Counted from the first letter of the stretch, positions 24,870 through 35,472 are shown. The stretch: DNA of 64,000 nucleotides from Symsagittifera roscoffensis (GCF_963678635.1 NC_087064.1:23674539-23738538); one strand, 5' to 3'. Made by a program: numbers and translations. Notes: a model not told the origin generated them from the letters alone.

Positions 24870-25331
24870 TCAATTTTGTGAGAAATTTCGTGAATTTCTT
24901 TGTTCTGGTGATCTACCTCTATAACTAGAGTTATAGGGTGATTGGTTTCTTGAATAATTTGAGTTGTTTGGGAGTGGTTTACCAGAGCTGTTATTACTAT
25001 GTATATTTTTGTTTGGTAAATTTTGATCCTTTTTCATGTATTGATAGAATGATTTATTTGGTTCTTTGTACTTTTGTAGTTTGTTCTGGTTATCTTGTTG
25101 TTTTTGTCTACAATTGGCAATGCTGCGTCCGTATCTTCGGCAATAATTACACCATTTCTTGAAAGGGGGTTTACCTTTGAAATTGGGATTTTTCTCATAT
25201 ATGTTCAAAATTTCAGTAATTTTTTTAGATAGGTCTACATCTGAATCGTGTGTGTGGTTTATATGTGTAGTATTTGTTTCGTTTCTATTAACGTATTGTA
25301 GTTTGAGATTTTCTGTTTCTTCAAGTTTCAT
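24870..25331 (-). pseudogene. Element A gag zinc-knuckle fragment
   Basis: A 153-codon fragment containing CNYCRRYGRSIANC. The zinc knuckle is damaged because His is replaced by Arg at the third ligand. It is followed by the start of the Arg/Asn/Ser-rich region. Confidence 0.75.
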
Positions 25332-26780
25332 TGTGATTTCTGCTTGTTATAGTTTGTCAACTAGTTTCCTAAAATCTAAATCTGGTTCTCGAATTGATGA
25401 GGGATGTGATGTTCTCTTTTTAATAGCTATTTTTCTTAATTGGGGTGTTAGAGTCATCATTAGAATTAGTGTATTAATTGGTTCAGGTCCGATATTTAAA
25501 ATTAAATTTGCTGTAACTGCGTTTAAATAGTCTTCTACAGAATATTCAGAGTCTGTGCCTGTGAATACCCTTAATGGTTTATTCGATCTTATTGATCATC
25601 CACCCATGAGGTATGGATTCATAGTCATCTGTAGTGATTCTGCGGCATTTGGCATTTGTGAAAAAATTGTCCGTTGATTTTTTGTTATTTCATGTTGTTG
25701 TAAATAAAATGGTAGTAGTATTTCATTTTGCATTTGCGTTGGTTGATAATAGTCTGTAGTTGCTGGATTTCATGAATGAAAATTTTTATATTGAGATGCG
25801 TGATTTGGTTTAGGTTGTCGCATATGTTGTTCTCGTGTATGGGGTTCAAAATTATCTGGTTGATTTACGTGATAAGAATGGAGTCTTTGGTTTTGAAAAT
25901 TTTGTTGATTGTTTTGGTCGTGAAAATCGTCATCATCTGATGAGAGTTAATTTGGTGTATATAATAAGTTTTTTTTTTTTGATTTTGTTGTTTACTGTTT
26001 TTATTCTGTTAAAAAAATGGGTAATTTTCATTTGAGTTGTTTGGATTTCGTGGGTTATTATTAGAATTTACGAAATTTCATGTTTGTTGTTGGAAATTTT
26101 GCCGTTGTGAAAATGAACGATCATGCGGGTTTGTACGAGGAGGTTTAGATGTTTGTGATCTATTCACGTAGTTATAATTGTGTTCTGCAAAATTACTTCT
26201 GGTGAATATTCTTTGTTTTTGTGGTGGTTTCGTCCTTGGTCTAAATGTTTGGTAATCCATATGTGAATATTTTGGAGCAACCGAGGGTTTAACCGTAGAT
26301 TGCAATGTTACCTGTGGTAATATTGAAGTTTTTGGTTTTGGCGTTGTAAGGTTTGGATGTATTTGTGAAATATTTTGCTGTGTAGTTGTTACAATTGTTT
26401 CAACTATTTCTTCATTTATAAAATGTGATGGTGTTTGAATATCCTGTTGAGTAAGATTTCTAGTTTCATTTAATTTTTCTTGTTGTACAAGAGTTGAATT
26501 TAAACTATTGTTTTGTCTTCTATCGGGTAAAAACGAATTATAATTTAAAGGTGTTGCATCTGTTTTGAGTGGAATTACTTTTACATAATCTTTGTGAATA
26601 GTTATTGTACTGATTGCTTGACTTGAGATGTCTATTGGAATGTTCAGGAATAATGGATGAGACCAATCAGGGTCCCAAATGTAATCTGATTGTTCGGCAA
26701 TGACAGTGTCATCATTTGTACTTTGGGGTCTAAAATTTTTTCTTGCTTGTGCAATTAAATCTATATTGTGGGTAAAATAG

Positions 26781-27341
26781 TCAGTTATAAACCATGCTAA
26801 GATTTTTTGTAAATCTTGTTTGACATTTGACTTTCATTGTTTGAAAATTTTCACGAATTGTGTTTAAAAGTGCTGAGAATGCGGCAATTTCATTTCTGAC
26901 ATTTGTGTGTCTTGATGTTTGAACCGGTGATGTGCTTTCGGTTTCTGTTCTTTCTAGTATAGGTAAATAATTATATATTATTGCAAAAACAGCGTTAGTG
27001 AAAGTTGAGTTTGCTCTTTGTGAATTTTGATGTTGCATGTTTTTAATGTATTCTGTGAATACTTTTGAAAATTCTAAATCGACATCATCTGTTTGGATAA
27101 CATATTTACCATGAAATTTACTTGCTGTACTGAATTCTATGGTATAAATTCCATATTGTTGTGTTAAATTACAAATTCCTTTTATGTAATGATCGATAAT
27201 TTGTCTTTTGATTTTTATTTCTGGAAATTCTGCTTTACATGGGCTAATTTGTATTTGTCCTCTGTGTTCAGTGAGTGAAATGTTGACAAATGGGAAAGCA
27301 GAGTCTTCGTCTGGACTTTCGTCACTTGGGCGTTGGCTCAT
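26781..27341 (-). pseudogene. Element A gag N-terminal fragment
   Basis: A 186-codon fragment starting at the gag ATG (MSQRPSDESPDEDSAFPF). It aligns with the N-terminus of the element B gag-pol and lacks a short segment (residues about 30-45 of B). It ends at a frameshift. Confidence 0.8.
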
Positions 27342-27776
27342 TGTTTCGTTTTATGACTGTTAGTGCGTAATGTTCAATGTGTCTGTTTGGTTGATTCCAA
27401 CTGTATAAAAGTACTGGTTTATTCTTGTATATCTTTTTTATTCTTCTTTTTCCTTGTATGATGAATGTGATGAAGCTTTTGAGTCGGAAAAGTATAATTG
27501 ATCGTGAATTGGATGATTTTTATTTATTGTGTCTTTGAGTTTACAAAGTGCATCTAAATTGCTGACTTCTGATTCAGAGACTGCGTTTCTACGCTTTAAA
27601 AATCTTTTTCGTGTAATTTGTCTTTGTTTACTTAAAATTTTTATTTATATTGTTTGACGTTTTGTGCGAATATATCCGATTGTTTGTTTGTGCGGTGTAA
27701 TTACAAGATCGTATGCTTCGTTATTTATTTCACAATTGTGTTTCACAATTGTGTAGTCACAATTGTTCAGTGACAT
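27342..27776 (-). pseudogene. Element A ORF1 remnant
   Basis: The position and sequence match the 155-aa ORF1 of element B, including an ATG at 27774-27776. The frame is disrupted, in part by a local duplication of TTTCACAATTGTG near 27728-27754. No long frame remains. Confidence 0.55.
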
Positions 27777-29104
27777 AAGGTTTAGGATGAAGGGTGCAGG
27801 ATTGTTATTAGTGATTTTTATATCCTTGACTGTTAGTCTTTAAGCTTTAAGATTTTTTGGTGAGCCTAACTTAGGTCTTTTATGTAGGGTTGGAGAGAAA
27901 AGTATATATCGATTCCAAAGAATGATTGTTACTTTTTCGTGGCTATTCTAAGTTAAGGTGTTAACTTACTTAATCTTACTTAGGAGGGGTAGTGATTGTG
28001 TTCAAAGGTTGGAGAATAGTAAATCGATCCACAAGGTTCAGTTATAATTAGAACACAGGTAGTTCGTTAGATACTATTTTAATACTTACTAAGATTTAAG
28101 ATTTAACCTGGGTCAGGTAAGAGGGGAAGAGAGGGGGGATTAATTGAAGGATGAATAACCGAAGTTCTTCACTGTTTAGCTTAATTTGAATGGTTAGCAT
28201 GATTGAAAAATTTCTATTAGTCCTGGGTCTTTGAAAAGGTTGGGTAGTGAATCGACGTTTGAGGTCGTTGGACACTTTATTTATTGGTTGGGGGAGAACA
28301 ATATTGTTCTAATTGATCCAAGGATAGGCCTTGATGATCAGGATATAATTTTTTATGGTATAAAATGGATTTAATTTAATTATTTAATGGAGATCCAAGG
28401 AAAGACTTGATGATCTAGTTTAAGATTGAACAATTTGAAATTAAATAAAGGGAAAAATTTGGATGGGCCTTTCAAAAGTAAATTAAATTTATTTGATAAA
28501 AAGGTTTAGTGTTTTATGATATTAATGGTTTAATGATTGCTGTTATGTTTAGGTGATCAAGCTGGGGATGCCCGGATGATTTATATATACTAACAATTTA
28601 TGATCATTTTACTAATTTTTATTTTTTAATTTCAATAAATATATTTTTCAGATATTTTTTTGAGTTTTACTGCAGTTTTAGAGAAAACAATTTGAGGTGT
28701 TTTTATAAATCATTATTGTACAATAGTAAATAGGATTTAGCGCCTAAAATAATCATTGAAGATTTTTTTCAAGGTTTCAATGTTTGCAGGTGAAAATCTA
28801 AATTCATTGCTAGTAAAATTCTAAATAAAAAAGTTTGTTCTGGCTTTTGCCGTACGACCATGAAGCTTAATGGTAAGCTTCTTCGTAGTCTTAGATCGTC
28901 TCTTGTCCGAGGCCTTCTTCTAATGCCTGGTTAGTCTCGTATCATACGGAATAGCGGTTCCGATCTATTGAATCGTAGAGACATTTCAATTAAATTATTA
29001 TCATGTAACATTTTTGAAAATGTTTTTGTCTAATTCTAATCTATCTGTTAGTTCTAAGCTAATTTGTTTTTAAGGTCTATTTCAAAACCTATGGTAGCAC
29101 CAGA
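27777..29104 (-). other. Element A 5' leader
   Basis: A 1.3-kb noncoding leader between the 5' LTR and ORF1. It holds two copies of a short hairpin-forming motif (28316-28339 and 28393-28415) that also occurs twice in element B, and the primer-binding site at its right end. No coding frame is supported. Confidence 0.6.
29083..29102 (-). promoter_or_regulatory. Element A primer-binding site
   Basis: In element sense the 5' LTR ends in CA, followed by a 2-nt spacer (TC) and then TGGTGCTACCATAGG. The TGG start directly after the LTR is what a tRNA CCA end would pair with. I could not assign the tRNA. It fixes the transcription direction as minus. Confidence 0.65.
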
Positions 29105-29477
29105 TGAGTAGGGTTCGAGGTGTAACTCATAGAGTAATTTCGGATAGGGTACACCGTCTGCTCGTCACGCTATCTTATTTCGGCCGGATAGATTCGTGCA
29201 ACTTCTTAGTCTAATACCGATCCTAATCTTACTCTTATATCTACTAGTCTCAGGGTGTTTAACTAGTCTCTGCTAGGCTCAATAGATCAAGAGTATACTG
29301 GCTTACTGCGATTGCTAAAGGTCTCTTGGAGAGGTAACTAATTTCTAAGTTAAATTCAAATCTCTCTGTTGCTGAAATTACAAGTAATTTCAGCACTTAC
29401 AAATAAGTGGGTTGTTAGTTAGATGGATCGTGATTGGTTAGTATTAAATACTTTATAGAGATAAAAATCCAATTTAT
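29105..29477 (-). repeat. Element A LTR, right (5' LTR in element sense)
   Basis: Partner of 10941-11315. The outer end at 29477/29478 is an insertion boundary, since the next bases (CAGAAAGCAGC) continue the repeat unit interrupted at 10940. The internal palindrome is kept at 29370-29395. Confidence 0.88.
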
Positions 29478-29805
29478 CAGAAAGCAGCAAAATTCGAATT
29501 TACATGCAACGCTATAGTGCGAATTCACTGTTTTTATTTACAGGGGTGGATATTCTTTAGTAGAAAAGATTTTAGGAAAACCTACAAATACTAATTTAGA
29601 CGGATCTACTTAACAATCCCCCCTTTCAAGAAAGGGGGATTGTTTAGTACATTACTTGCAGCGAACTTTCAACCAATCAGAATGCAGCAAAATTCTAAAT
29701 CACATACAACACTCTAGTGACAATTTACTGTTTTTATTTACAGGGGTGGATAATATTTAGTAGATACAATAGTGGGGGGATTGTTAAATAGGTTTAATTA
29801 GACAA
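29478..29805 (+). repeat. 200-bp repeat array, right part (MITE-like)
   Basis: CAGAAAGCAGCAAAATTC at 29478 recurs at 29678 as CAGAATGCAGCAAAATTC, an offset of exactly 200 bp, and both units continue to TTTATTTACAGGGGTGGAT. Each unit contains CTTAACAATCCCCC and its reverse complement, a hairpin. The last part (29770-29800) carries the inverted form. This looks like a tandem or MITE-type repeat that element A inserted into. Confidence 0.7.
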
Positions 29806-32420
29806 AATTGGACAACCTTTTCTTCGAAAAAAAACGTTATTTAAAAAAAGCATTTTTTTGCACAACTTTCTGTTGAAATTTACTGATTATATTTTCCTAA
29901 GAAAACGCTAAGAGAAGGTTTTTGATCAGTATTTTAACGGCTAAAATAAAAACTTTTGCTCTATTGAAGCGCTGATTGATTCAAAAAGCTCGTTTCTCGG
30001 TTTTCAATGACGTGTGTAAATGTTTTGATTTTCAAAAACGCTTCACTTACAAACCCATAAAAGTTCATGCTTGATAATAAAAAGCTCACAAGATACTCGA
30101 AACAATCAAACAAGTTTTCGAACTTTTGAAATATCGAAACATTGACAATGGATAAACCTGATAACGACAAAAATCTGTAATTGATACGATAACCATGAAG
30201 ATGTAGAATCAAAGAGGAAAATTGAGGATTCGTCGAATGGGTCGAGTGGGATATCGTATTCAAGCCCTCTTAATCGTTATTCAAACAACATCAATACATT
30301 TTCTAAAAACTCACAGAAACTTTGGAATTGTTTTTATACTTTGCCTCTTCAAAACTGTCTATAAAATTTTTCTTAAATACAAAACAACTGCAAAAAATTA
30401 GAAAAAACCTATTGCGTAAATTTTTTTTAGGTTTTTGTCTTTCCTTTCACGACTTTGCATAACAAACAGTACAAATTTGAGAAAATGGTTTCTTTTTGCA
30501 GTTTTTTGGAATTTTCTGTGCTACTCGCATCTGCTACTCTTGCTTGCTCGACGTCGGTTTTTCTATTTTCCGCAACATTCAACACATGAATGATTATTTT
30601 TAAATTTTATACTTTGAAAACTTTAATCAAATTATTCGAGTCGATTTCAAGTTGTACGTTATCTGTATAATAGTTTTTTAATAGTTCTCTGAATCTCAAT
30701 TTGATAAGTACGGCGGCTTGTTGTTTGCTCGAGCTGAGTTTTTCAATTGTTTTTCTGTAATTGTTACTAATAATAGTACACCTAGAATTGTTTCGAAACA
30801 CTTTCGGGCAGATACACTCCGATAAAAATTGGGGAAAATTGTTGTGATAGAATTTTGATTTTTGTACAACTGTGAATAAAGTCTCGCTGAAGATTGTTTT
30901 CTTAAACGTGATTGGTTTCAACTGTTTTTCCGCTTTTTCTTAGCAACTTTATCTTAATCTTGTGTTATTGTATATGTATAATTCATAAGAAAAAGTTTGA
31001 ACCAAATCGAACTTTTTGTAACAAAAAATGCACAGTTAAAATCGTTCAAACTCATTGAAGTAGCGGCAACTACTAAAGTATAACTAGGCTTCTGCACAGG
31101 GGCGGATCTAGGATTTTCTTGAGGGGGGGCGGATTTTCAAAAAAATTTCGAAAATTTTGACGACCTTTTTTTTAGGTCGATCAGATTGATTTTCAGAGCT
31201 CTCCCAAAGCAGTAAAAAGACCCTGTTTTGGCCAAATTTTCTGCGCCGCAGGCTATTTTTTGAAAAAACAGGTCAAAAAAGCCGTTTTTGGGCCTTTTTT
31301 GGAAAAATTTGACAAAAAAAACGCAGGGTTGGCAGGGGTTCGAATTCCCGAGAGGGGGGCGTATATAAATAACTTACAAAAAATTGTTTTTTTTTTGTTT
31401 TCCACGCAAAATCAGGTACCACAAATAATCATCGGACTGGGTTGAGTGATATATCATATTAAAGCACTTTCAGTTGTGATTCGAACAATTTCCAAAAATA
31501 TCTCACCAAGTCGAAAAAAAACAAGCGAGCAGGCTAACAACAGCTGAATTATGCCTTATTTGAAACCCTAAAACTTAACTTTAAGCAAGTAAAAGTAGTT
31601 TTTGGAGTTTATCAGCTTTATTTTGGGATACAATAACTTCAAAAAATTTAAATTTTTTTGCAAAAAATTTTGAACAAAAAATTTTATTCGTTTTGTTTTT
31701 GGTTTTTCTATTAAATTTTCTAGTATTTTTTTTGTCCAATTTGCCTATATTACTATGATTATCTAATATGTCTAAATTAAATTTTTACTTCAGATCCTCT
31801 TATAACACCAAGCGAAAAAAGTACAGTAATTTGGAAAAAAAATTGCTAAACCTAGTTTTCTAAAGACCATGGTCGGAACTTTCTGGGCTAACTGCTCAGT
31901 AACCGGCTATCATTGATCAATTGAGTCCAATTTTTCCTCGGATTTGCAATTTTGAAGTACTGATTGTTTCTCTTTTGAGAAAATATGTGTAACTTGGAAA
32001 AAAATTTCTGTTGAAAGCTGTTACATGAGATCTCTGCTTTTGTCTGGAGAAGAAGCACAACGAGCCCAATTTTTTCCTTACTTTCTTTTAAAGTCGGAGC
32101 ACAAACAGGATTTTAATCTTAAGGTAACAAACAAGACTGCTTATATCAGGGTGAAGCCCTGAATGTCCCGACTGCCTCTTAAAGTCTATGGAGCCCTTTT
32201 GACTTTTTTTATGAAAATCATCTCCCCAATTACCATATGAAAAATAAAGTGATAAACTTTGCTCCTAGTAACAAATCAATTATGGCAAATAAGCTTGCTT
32301 CAACCAATTTAGAACAATTTAAGACGGATTAAATCTCCAGTTACGCGTTAACAGCGCAAAATATATCGCGCGTTAATTGTCTCAAATTGACCAAAATGGC
32401 AATCTTTAAACCCCCGCATT
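29806..32420. other. Intergenic, nothing recognised
   Basis: The 2.6 kb before the piggyBac element has no supported gene. Minus-strand frames at 29961-30263 (100 codons) and 30607-30921 (104 codons) have no recognisable motif. A sequence at 31098-31130 (GGGGCGGATCTAGGATTTTC and a G run) looks like the edge of a degraded repeat, but I found no matching inverted end. Confidence 0.45.
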
Positions 32421-32437
32421 TTAACCCTAACTGGACG
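32421..32437 (+). repeat. piggyBac left TTAA target copy and 13-bp TIR
   Basis: TTAA (32421-32424) is followed by CCCTAACTGGACG, the exact reverse complement of the right end. Confidence 0.95.
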
Positions 32438-32440
32438 ATG

Positions 32441-32454
32441 GTACGAATTCGTAC
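32441..32454. repeat. piggyBac subterminal palindrome, left outer
   Basis: A perfect 14-bp palindrome, GTACGAATTCGTAC, lies 3 bp inside the left TIR. An identical copy is at 32788-32801, and near copies occur near the right end. Subterminal repeats in piggyBac elements commonly bind transposase, so that role is inferred here. Confidence 0.75.
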
Positions 32455-32787
32455 CGAATTACAAAACAAAGCGTAGCATTCGAACAGCGAATCACACGTT
32501 TTTGGTATTGACGTCATCCGCTCGGCGAATCAAATTTGATTAACACAGTGAATAATACATTGCGAGGAGTGCTGCTGACAATTACTAGAGCGCGTCTTTG
32601 TGAGTTCGAATCGAATAACGGAAATTCATCTCGGTTTAGTGCAGAAAAATCCCCGTAGCAACTTTTCCACCTGTTTTTGGGGCCTGAAACTTTGCAAACT
32701 TACTCTTCAGCATCTATCGAACCAATCGCTTGTTGAATTTAGAATCTCCGCTTCATGGGCGTTCCAAACTCCCGTTTTTCAGACAGA

Positions 32788-32801
32788 GTACGAATTCGTA
32801 C
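32788..32801. repeat. piggyBac subterminal palindrome, left inner
   Basis: Second exact copy of GTACGAATTCGTAC, 49 bp before the transposase ATG. Its position supports starting the protein downstream at 32850. Confidence 0.75.
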
Positions 32802-32849
32802 CACTCGGCAGATCAGTTCACTTGTGATTTTGTTTTTTCAGTTCTGTTT

Positions 32850-35036
32850 ATGGCAGACCCGGGCACAGAAGACTTCGAATGTTCTGTCAAATGGACTACT
32901 GGTATTATCGACACAGTTTTATTGACAGAATTGATCCTTCCTTTCAATTTGCACCTCGAATGGAGACACGACTCGGCTTGGAGAGGGGTGCTTTTACGAA
33001 GTATCGACTGGGCAACTTTGGAAGTGGAATGGGAAAATAATACGACAAATATTGTAGAAATTGAAGACGTAAGTCCTCTAAATGTCTCTGTATTTATTGG
33101 AGAAGAAGTTTACTGGAAAGAAGACAATACTAAAGGTGAGATTATCAGAATTGAACGGCTGCAAGTTGGAGACACTGTAAACGACTTCAACCAAAACAGT
33201 GAGAACGTTATGCCAACGGAGCCAAGCGATGATCAAATTGAGATTGACACCGAAAGTCATGTTGAAAACAGCGCCGCTGCGGAAAACTCTTTGATTCAAG
33301 AACAAAGCAACATTGAAGAGCGGCAAGAAAGACTTCGTTTGAGAGACTTCGCAGCACGAAGCCGACGTCCTACTGTGAGTTCGAGTGAGTCAGAATCAGA
33401 TGAAGCCGGTGATGAAAGTAGCTCAGAAGGTGGAGTCAGCTCTGATGAAGATAATGAAGAGAACCTACCGCTCGGGCAAATAGAAAACAACGGTTCAGCA
33501 AGAAGTTGGAGAGTTCTTAGAGGAGAACGACTGCCTGAATGCGAGTTCATTGAACACTACCATGGTGTTTTTGGAGTAAAGACTCCTCTTCAGTACTTTG
33601 AGCAATACTTCACTGATGACTTCATTAACGAAATGTGTTACAAAGCTGTTCATTATCGTGTGACAAAGGACCCAAACTCAACTTTTACTGTCTCTGCCGC
33701 TGAAATGCGCACATATCTAGGTGTCGTTCTCTATATGACGCTGGTGAAATTGGGTGGTGTCCGACGGTACTGGTGCTCAAGTACGCGGATAAACCTGATC
33801 GCGGACGTCATTACTAGAGACAGATTCGAGGCTATCACAAAAAGTTTGCACTTCGAAACCGAGACTCCTTCGCCGACTGTTAGTGCAAAAACTAAGAAAT
33901 TTCAGAGAATCGTTGACCAATTCAACGATGTGGCTGCTACTATTTACTTGGAAGAAAATTTGAGTGTGGACGAACAAATTATTGCTTACAAAGGTCGGAA
34001 GTCGTCTCTTAGACAATATAACCCTCGAAAACCCAAAAAATGGGGTTGGAAAGTTTTCGTTCTTTCTGGTCGGCTAGGGATTATCCATAAAATTGAATTT
34101 TATGGGGAGACCGTATCGACAGCTCTTGGCGGCGAGAATGTCAACAAGCCCGGACAAGTAGTACTACGCCTCGCCGAAAATATTCCATCAGGGAGAAACT
34201 TCAAACTTTTCTTCGACAACTGGTTCAACTCTCCAGGGTTGCAAATAGCACTTGCTTTGAGACAGATCTGGTCTATTGGCACTCTGATGGTGAACCGGGC
34301 ACCAGGGTTGAAATTTGACCACATCGTGAAGCCTGCCAGAGGTTCGTATGTTACAAAAACGATGAAGATACAAGATGTACAGCTTTTTGCAACCCAGTGG
34401 TTTGACAACAAACCTGTTACTGTTCTGAGTACATTTTGCGCCGGCGAGCCGGAAGTTTCTCTTCGTAGGTACGACCGTGTTTCAAAAACTCACGTGGCCG
34501 TTCAAGCACCCCAATCCATATCCGTCTACAACAAACATATGGGCTATGTTGACGAAATTAACTCATATTTGGGTCGTTTCCGCGTAACAACACACTTTCG
34601 GACCAGAGCCTATCTCAAAATTTTTTTGAATTTCGTGAATATTATCGCAACAAACTGTTGGGCCCAGTACAGGCGAGATGCAGAGCGAGAAGGCGACGGT
34701 AAAAAAGACACGATGTCGTTGTACGTTTTCAAGAGTTTGTTGGCGGAGTCTTTGTGTAAAACCAAAGCATCACGACCGGGACGGCGCGCGAGTCTGGATG
34801 AAATTCCTATAAAAAGACCACGACCGGGGCCTAAATCTACACTTCCCATGGCTGATATTCGACTTGATAGAACAGGCCATTGGCCAATTGGCATTGGGAG
34901 CAGCATGCGGGGTGGAAACTGCAAGATGCCAGGCTGCAAGTCAAAGCCAGTCACAAAATGCGAAAAATGTGACGTTCATCTCTGTGTGGCAGCAAAAAAC
35001 TGCTTCAAAGTTTTTCATACAGTCGAGAGGCTATGA
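32850..35036 (+). CDS. piggyBac transposase
   Basis: A 728-aa transposase of the DDE_Tnp_1_7 family, which cuts and pastes the element at TTAA. The frame is open upstream to 32730, but the codon there is TTG, and the first in-frame ATG is 32850 (MADPGTEDFECS), which lies after the subterminal palindrome. Counting from it, residues about 160-215 are acidic/Ser-rich, and the catalytic domain follows the conserved PLQYFEQYFTDDF block. Catalytic aspartates are Asp374 (LSVDEQIIAYKG), Asp456 (LFFDNWFNS) and Asp568 (GYVDEINSY), spaced like those of known piggyBac enzymes. The C-terminus is a Cys-rich zinc domain (CKMPGCKSKP, CEKCDVHLC). No stop or frameshift is present. A TTTTTTCAG just upstream could be a splice acceptor for a 5' UTR intron. 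Confidence 0.93.
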   Translation: MADPGTEDFECSVKWTTGIIDTVLLTELILPFNLHLEWRHDSAWRGVLLRSIDWATLEVEWENNTTNIVEIEDVSPLNVSVFIGEEVYWKEDNTKGEIIRIERLQVGDTVNDFNQNSENVMPTEPSDDQIEIDTESHVENSAAAENSLIQEQSNIEERQERLRLRDFAARSRRPTVSSSESESDEAGDESSSEGGVSSDEDNEENLPLGQIENNGSARSWRVLRGERLPECEFIEHYHGVFGVKTPLQYFEQYFTDDFINEMCYKAVHYRVTKDPNSTFTVSAAEMRTYLGVVLYMTLVKLGGVRRYWCSSTRINLIADVITRDRFEAITKSLHFETETPSPTVSAKTKKFQRIVDQFNDVAATIYLEENLSVDEQIIAYKGRKSSLRQYNPRKPKKWGWKVFVLSGRLGIIHKIEFYGETVSTALGGENVNKPGQVVLRLAENIPSGRNFKLFFDNWFNSPGLQIALALRQIWSIGTLMVNRAPGLKFDHIVKPARGSYVTKTMKIQDVQLFATQWFDNKPVTVLSTFCAGEPEVSLRRYDRVSKTHVAVQAPQSISVYNKHMGYVDEINSYLGRFRVTTHFRTRAYLKIFLNFVNIIATNCWAQYRRDAEREGDGKKDTMSLYVFKSLLAESLCKTKASRPGRRASLDEIPIKRPRPGPKSTLPMADIRLDRTGHWPIGIGSSMRGGNCKMPGCKSKPVTKCEKCDVHLCVAAKNCFKVFHTVERL

Positions 35037-35105
35037 AAAGTGTTCATAAGTCTCAGACTTCTTGGAAACAAATAAATGATGAAATCAGAAGTTTTTTCAA
35101 GAAAA

Positions 35106-35119
35106 GTTCGATTTCGTAC
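35106..35119. repeat. piggyBac subterminal repeat, right inner (imperfect)
   Basis: GTTCGATTTCGTAC, a one-base variant of the right outer copy and a two-base variant of the left palindrome, between the transposase stop and the right TIR. Confidence 0.6.
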
Positions 35120-35153
35120 TCAATCAATAGTTGTAGCTTCAATTTGCCGAAAA

Positions 35154-35167
35154 GTACGATTTCGTAC
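35154..35167. repeat. piggyBac subterminal repeat, right outer
   Basis: GTACGATTTCGTAC, differing by one base from the left palindromes (GTACGAATTCGTAC). Confidence 0.65.
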
Positions 35168-35289
35168 CAGGTCAAAAAAACAGTACCCAAAAATTTTTTT
35201 ACGTTTTTTAACTTCATTTTTGTGAAACCTAGACCAAATAACGCTGTGTTACGCAGATAAAGTGCTGAAAACAATAATGAGAAAATTGC

Positions 35290-35306
35290 CGTCCAGTTAG
35301 GGTTAA
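35290..35306 (-). repeat. piggyBac right 13-bp TIR and TTAA target copy
   Basis: CGTCCAGTTAGGG followed by TTAA, the exact reverse complement of the left end. Confidence 0.95.
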
Positions 35307-35472
35307 CAAAAACCGATCACAGGTACATCTTTCCAATTTTATGCATCCTTTCTGTGATCTAGTTTGTTAATCCATAAAACAATTTGATGCTATAACATAT
35401 GTTTTCAAAAACGATTTAGGAGTTTTCAGTGCATGCCTTAGAAATGAAAATACAAATGAACTTCTTTTTTTG

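Larger units (their letters stand above)
19701..27341 (-). pseudogene. Element A gag-pol, decayed
   Basis: The whole gag-pol of element B can be followed here from an ATG at 27339-27341 to about 19700, but stops, frameshifts and deletions break it. Surviving blocks are listed separately. About 300 bp of the gag core is missing near 25465. A deletion near 20556-20570 removes the integrase DNGTEF motif. At the place where B has an in-frame TAG, this copy has a sense AGG (Arg), showing that the polyprotein originally continued into an integrase C-terminal domain. Confidence 0.85.
10941..29477 (-). mobile_element. Element A: giant Ty3-type env-bearing LTR retroelement, decayed
   Basis: An 18.5-kb element is bounded by direct repeats at 10941-11315 and 29105-29477. 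The bounds are confirmed by flanking sequence that resumes as one interrupted 200-bp repeat. Sense is minus: leader and primer-binding site on the right, then ORF1 remnant, gag-pol, two membrane ORFs, Met-less frame, env-like gene, ORF-X, noncoding 3' region and 3' LTR. Gene order matches element B. Every long frame is broken by stops and frameshifts. Gag has lost about 300 bp (near 25465), and integrase has lost its second catalytic Asp. The LTRs differ at roughly 15 sites by eye. No clean target duplication is visible (ATC at most). Confidence 0.88.
32425..35302 (+). mobile_element. Complete piggyBac transposon
   Basis: The element is 2878 bp. Its ends are perfect 13-bp inverted repeats, CCCTAACTGGACG (32425-32437) and CGTCCAGTTAGGG (35290-35302), flanked by TTAA on both sides (32421-32424 and 35303-35306), the target duplication of the piggyBac superfamily. 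It encodes one uninterrupted transposase. Intact ends, target duplication and open frame suggest a recent, possibly still mobile, insertion. Confidence 0.95.

Noticed and set aside
31335-31347. A B-box-like GGTTCGAATTCC suggesting a second tRNA-like element
   Set aside because: It has an extra base against the B-box consensus and no A box at the right distance.
31098-31445. A possible transposon end (GGGGCGGATCTAGGATTTTC with a G run) and a 61-codon frame
   Set aside because: No matching inverted end or target duplication was found nearby, and the frame has no motif.
30239-31487. Weak similarity between 30239-30285 and 31439-31487
   Set aside because: Short and diverged; I could not extend it into a convincing repeat.
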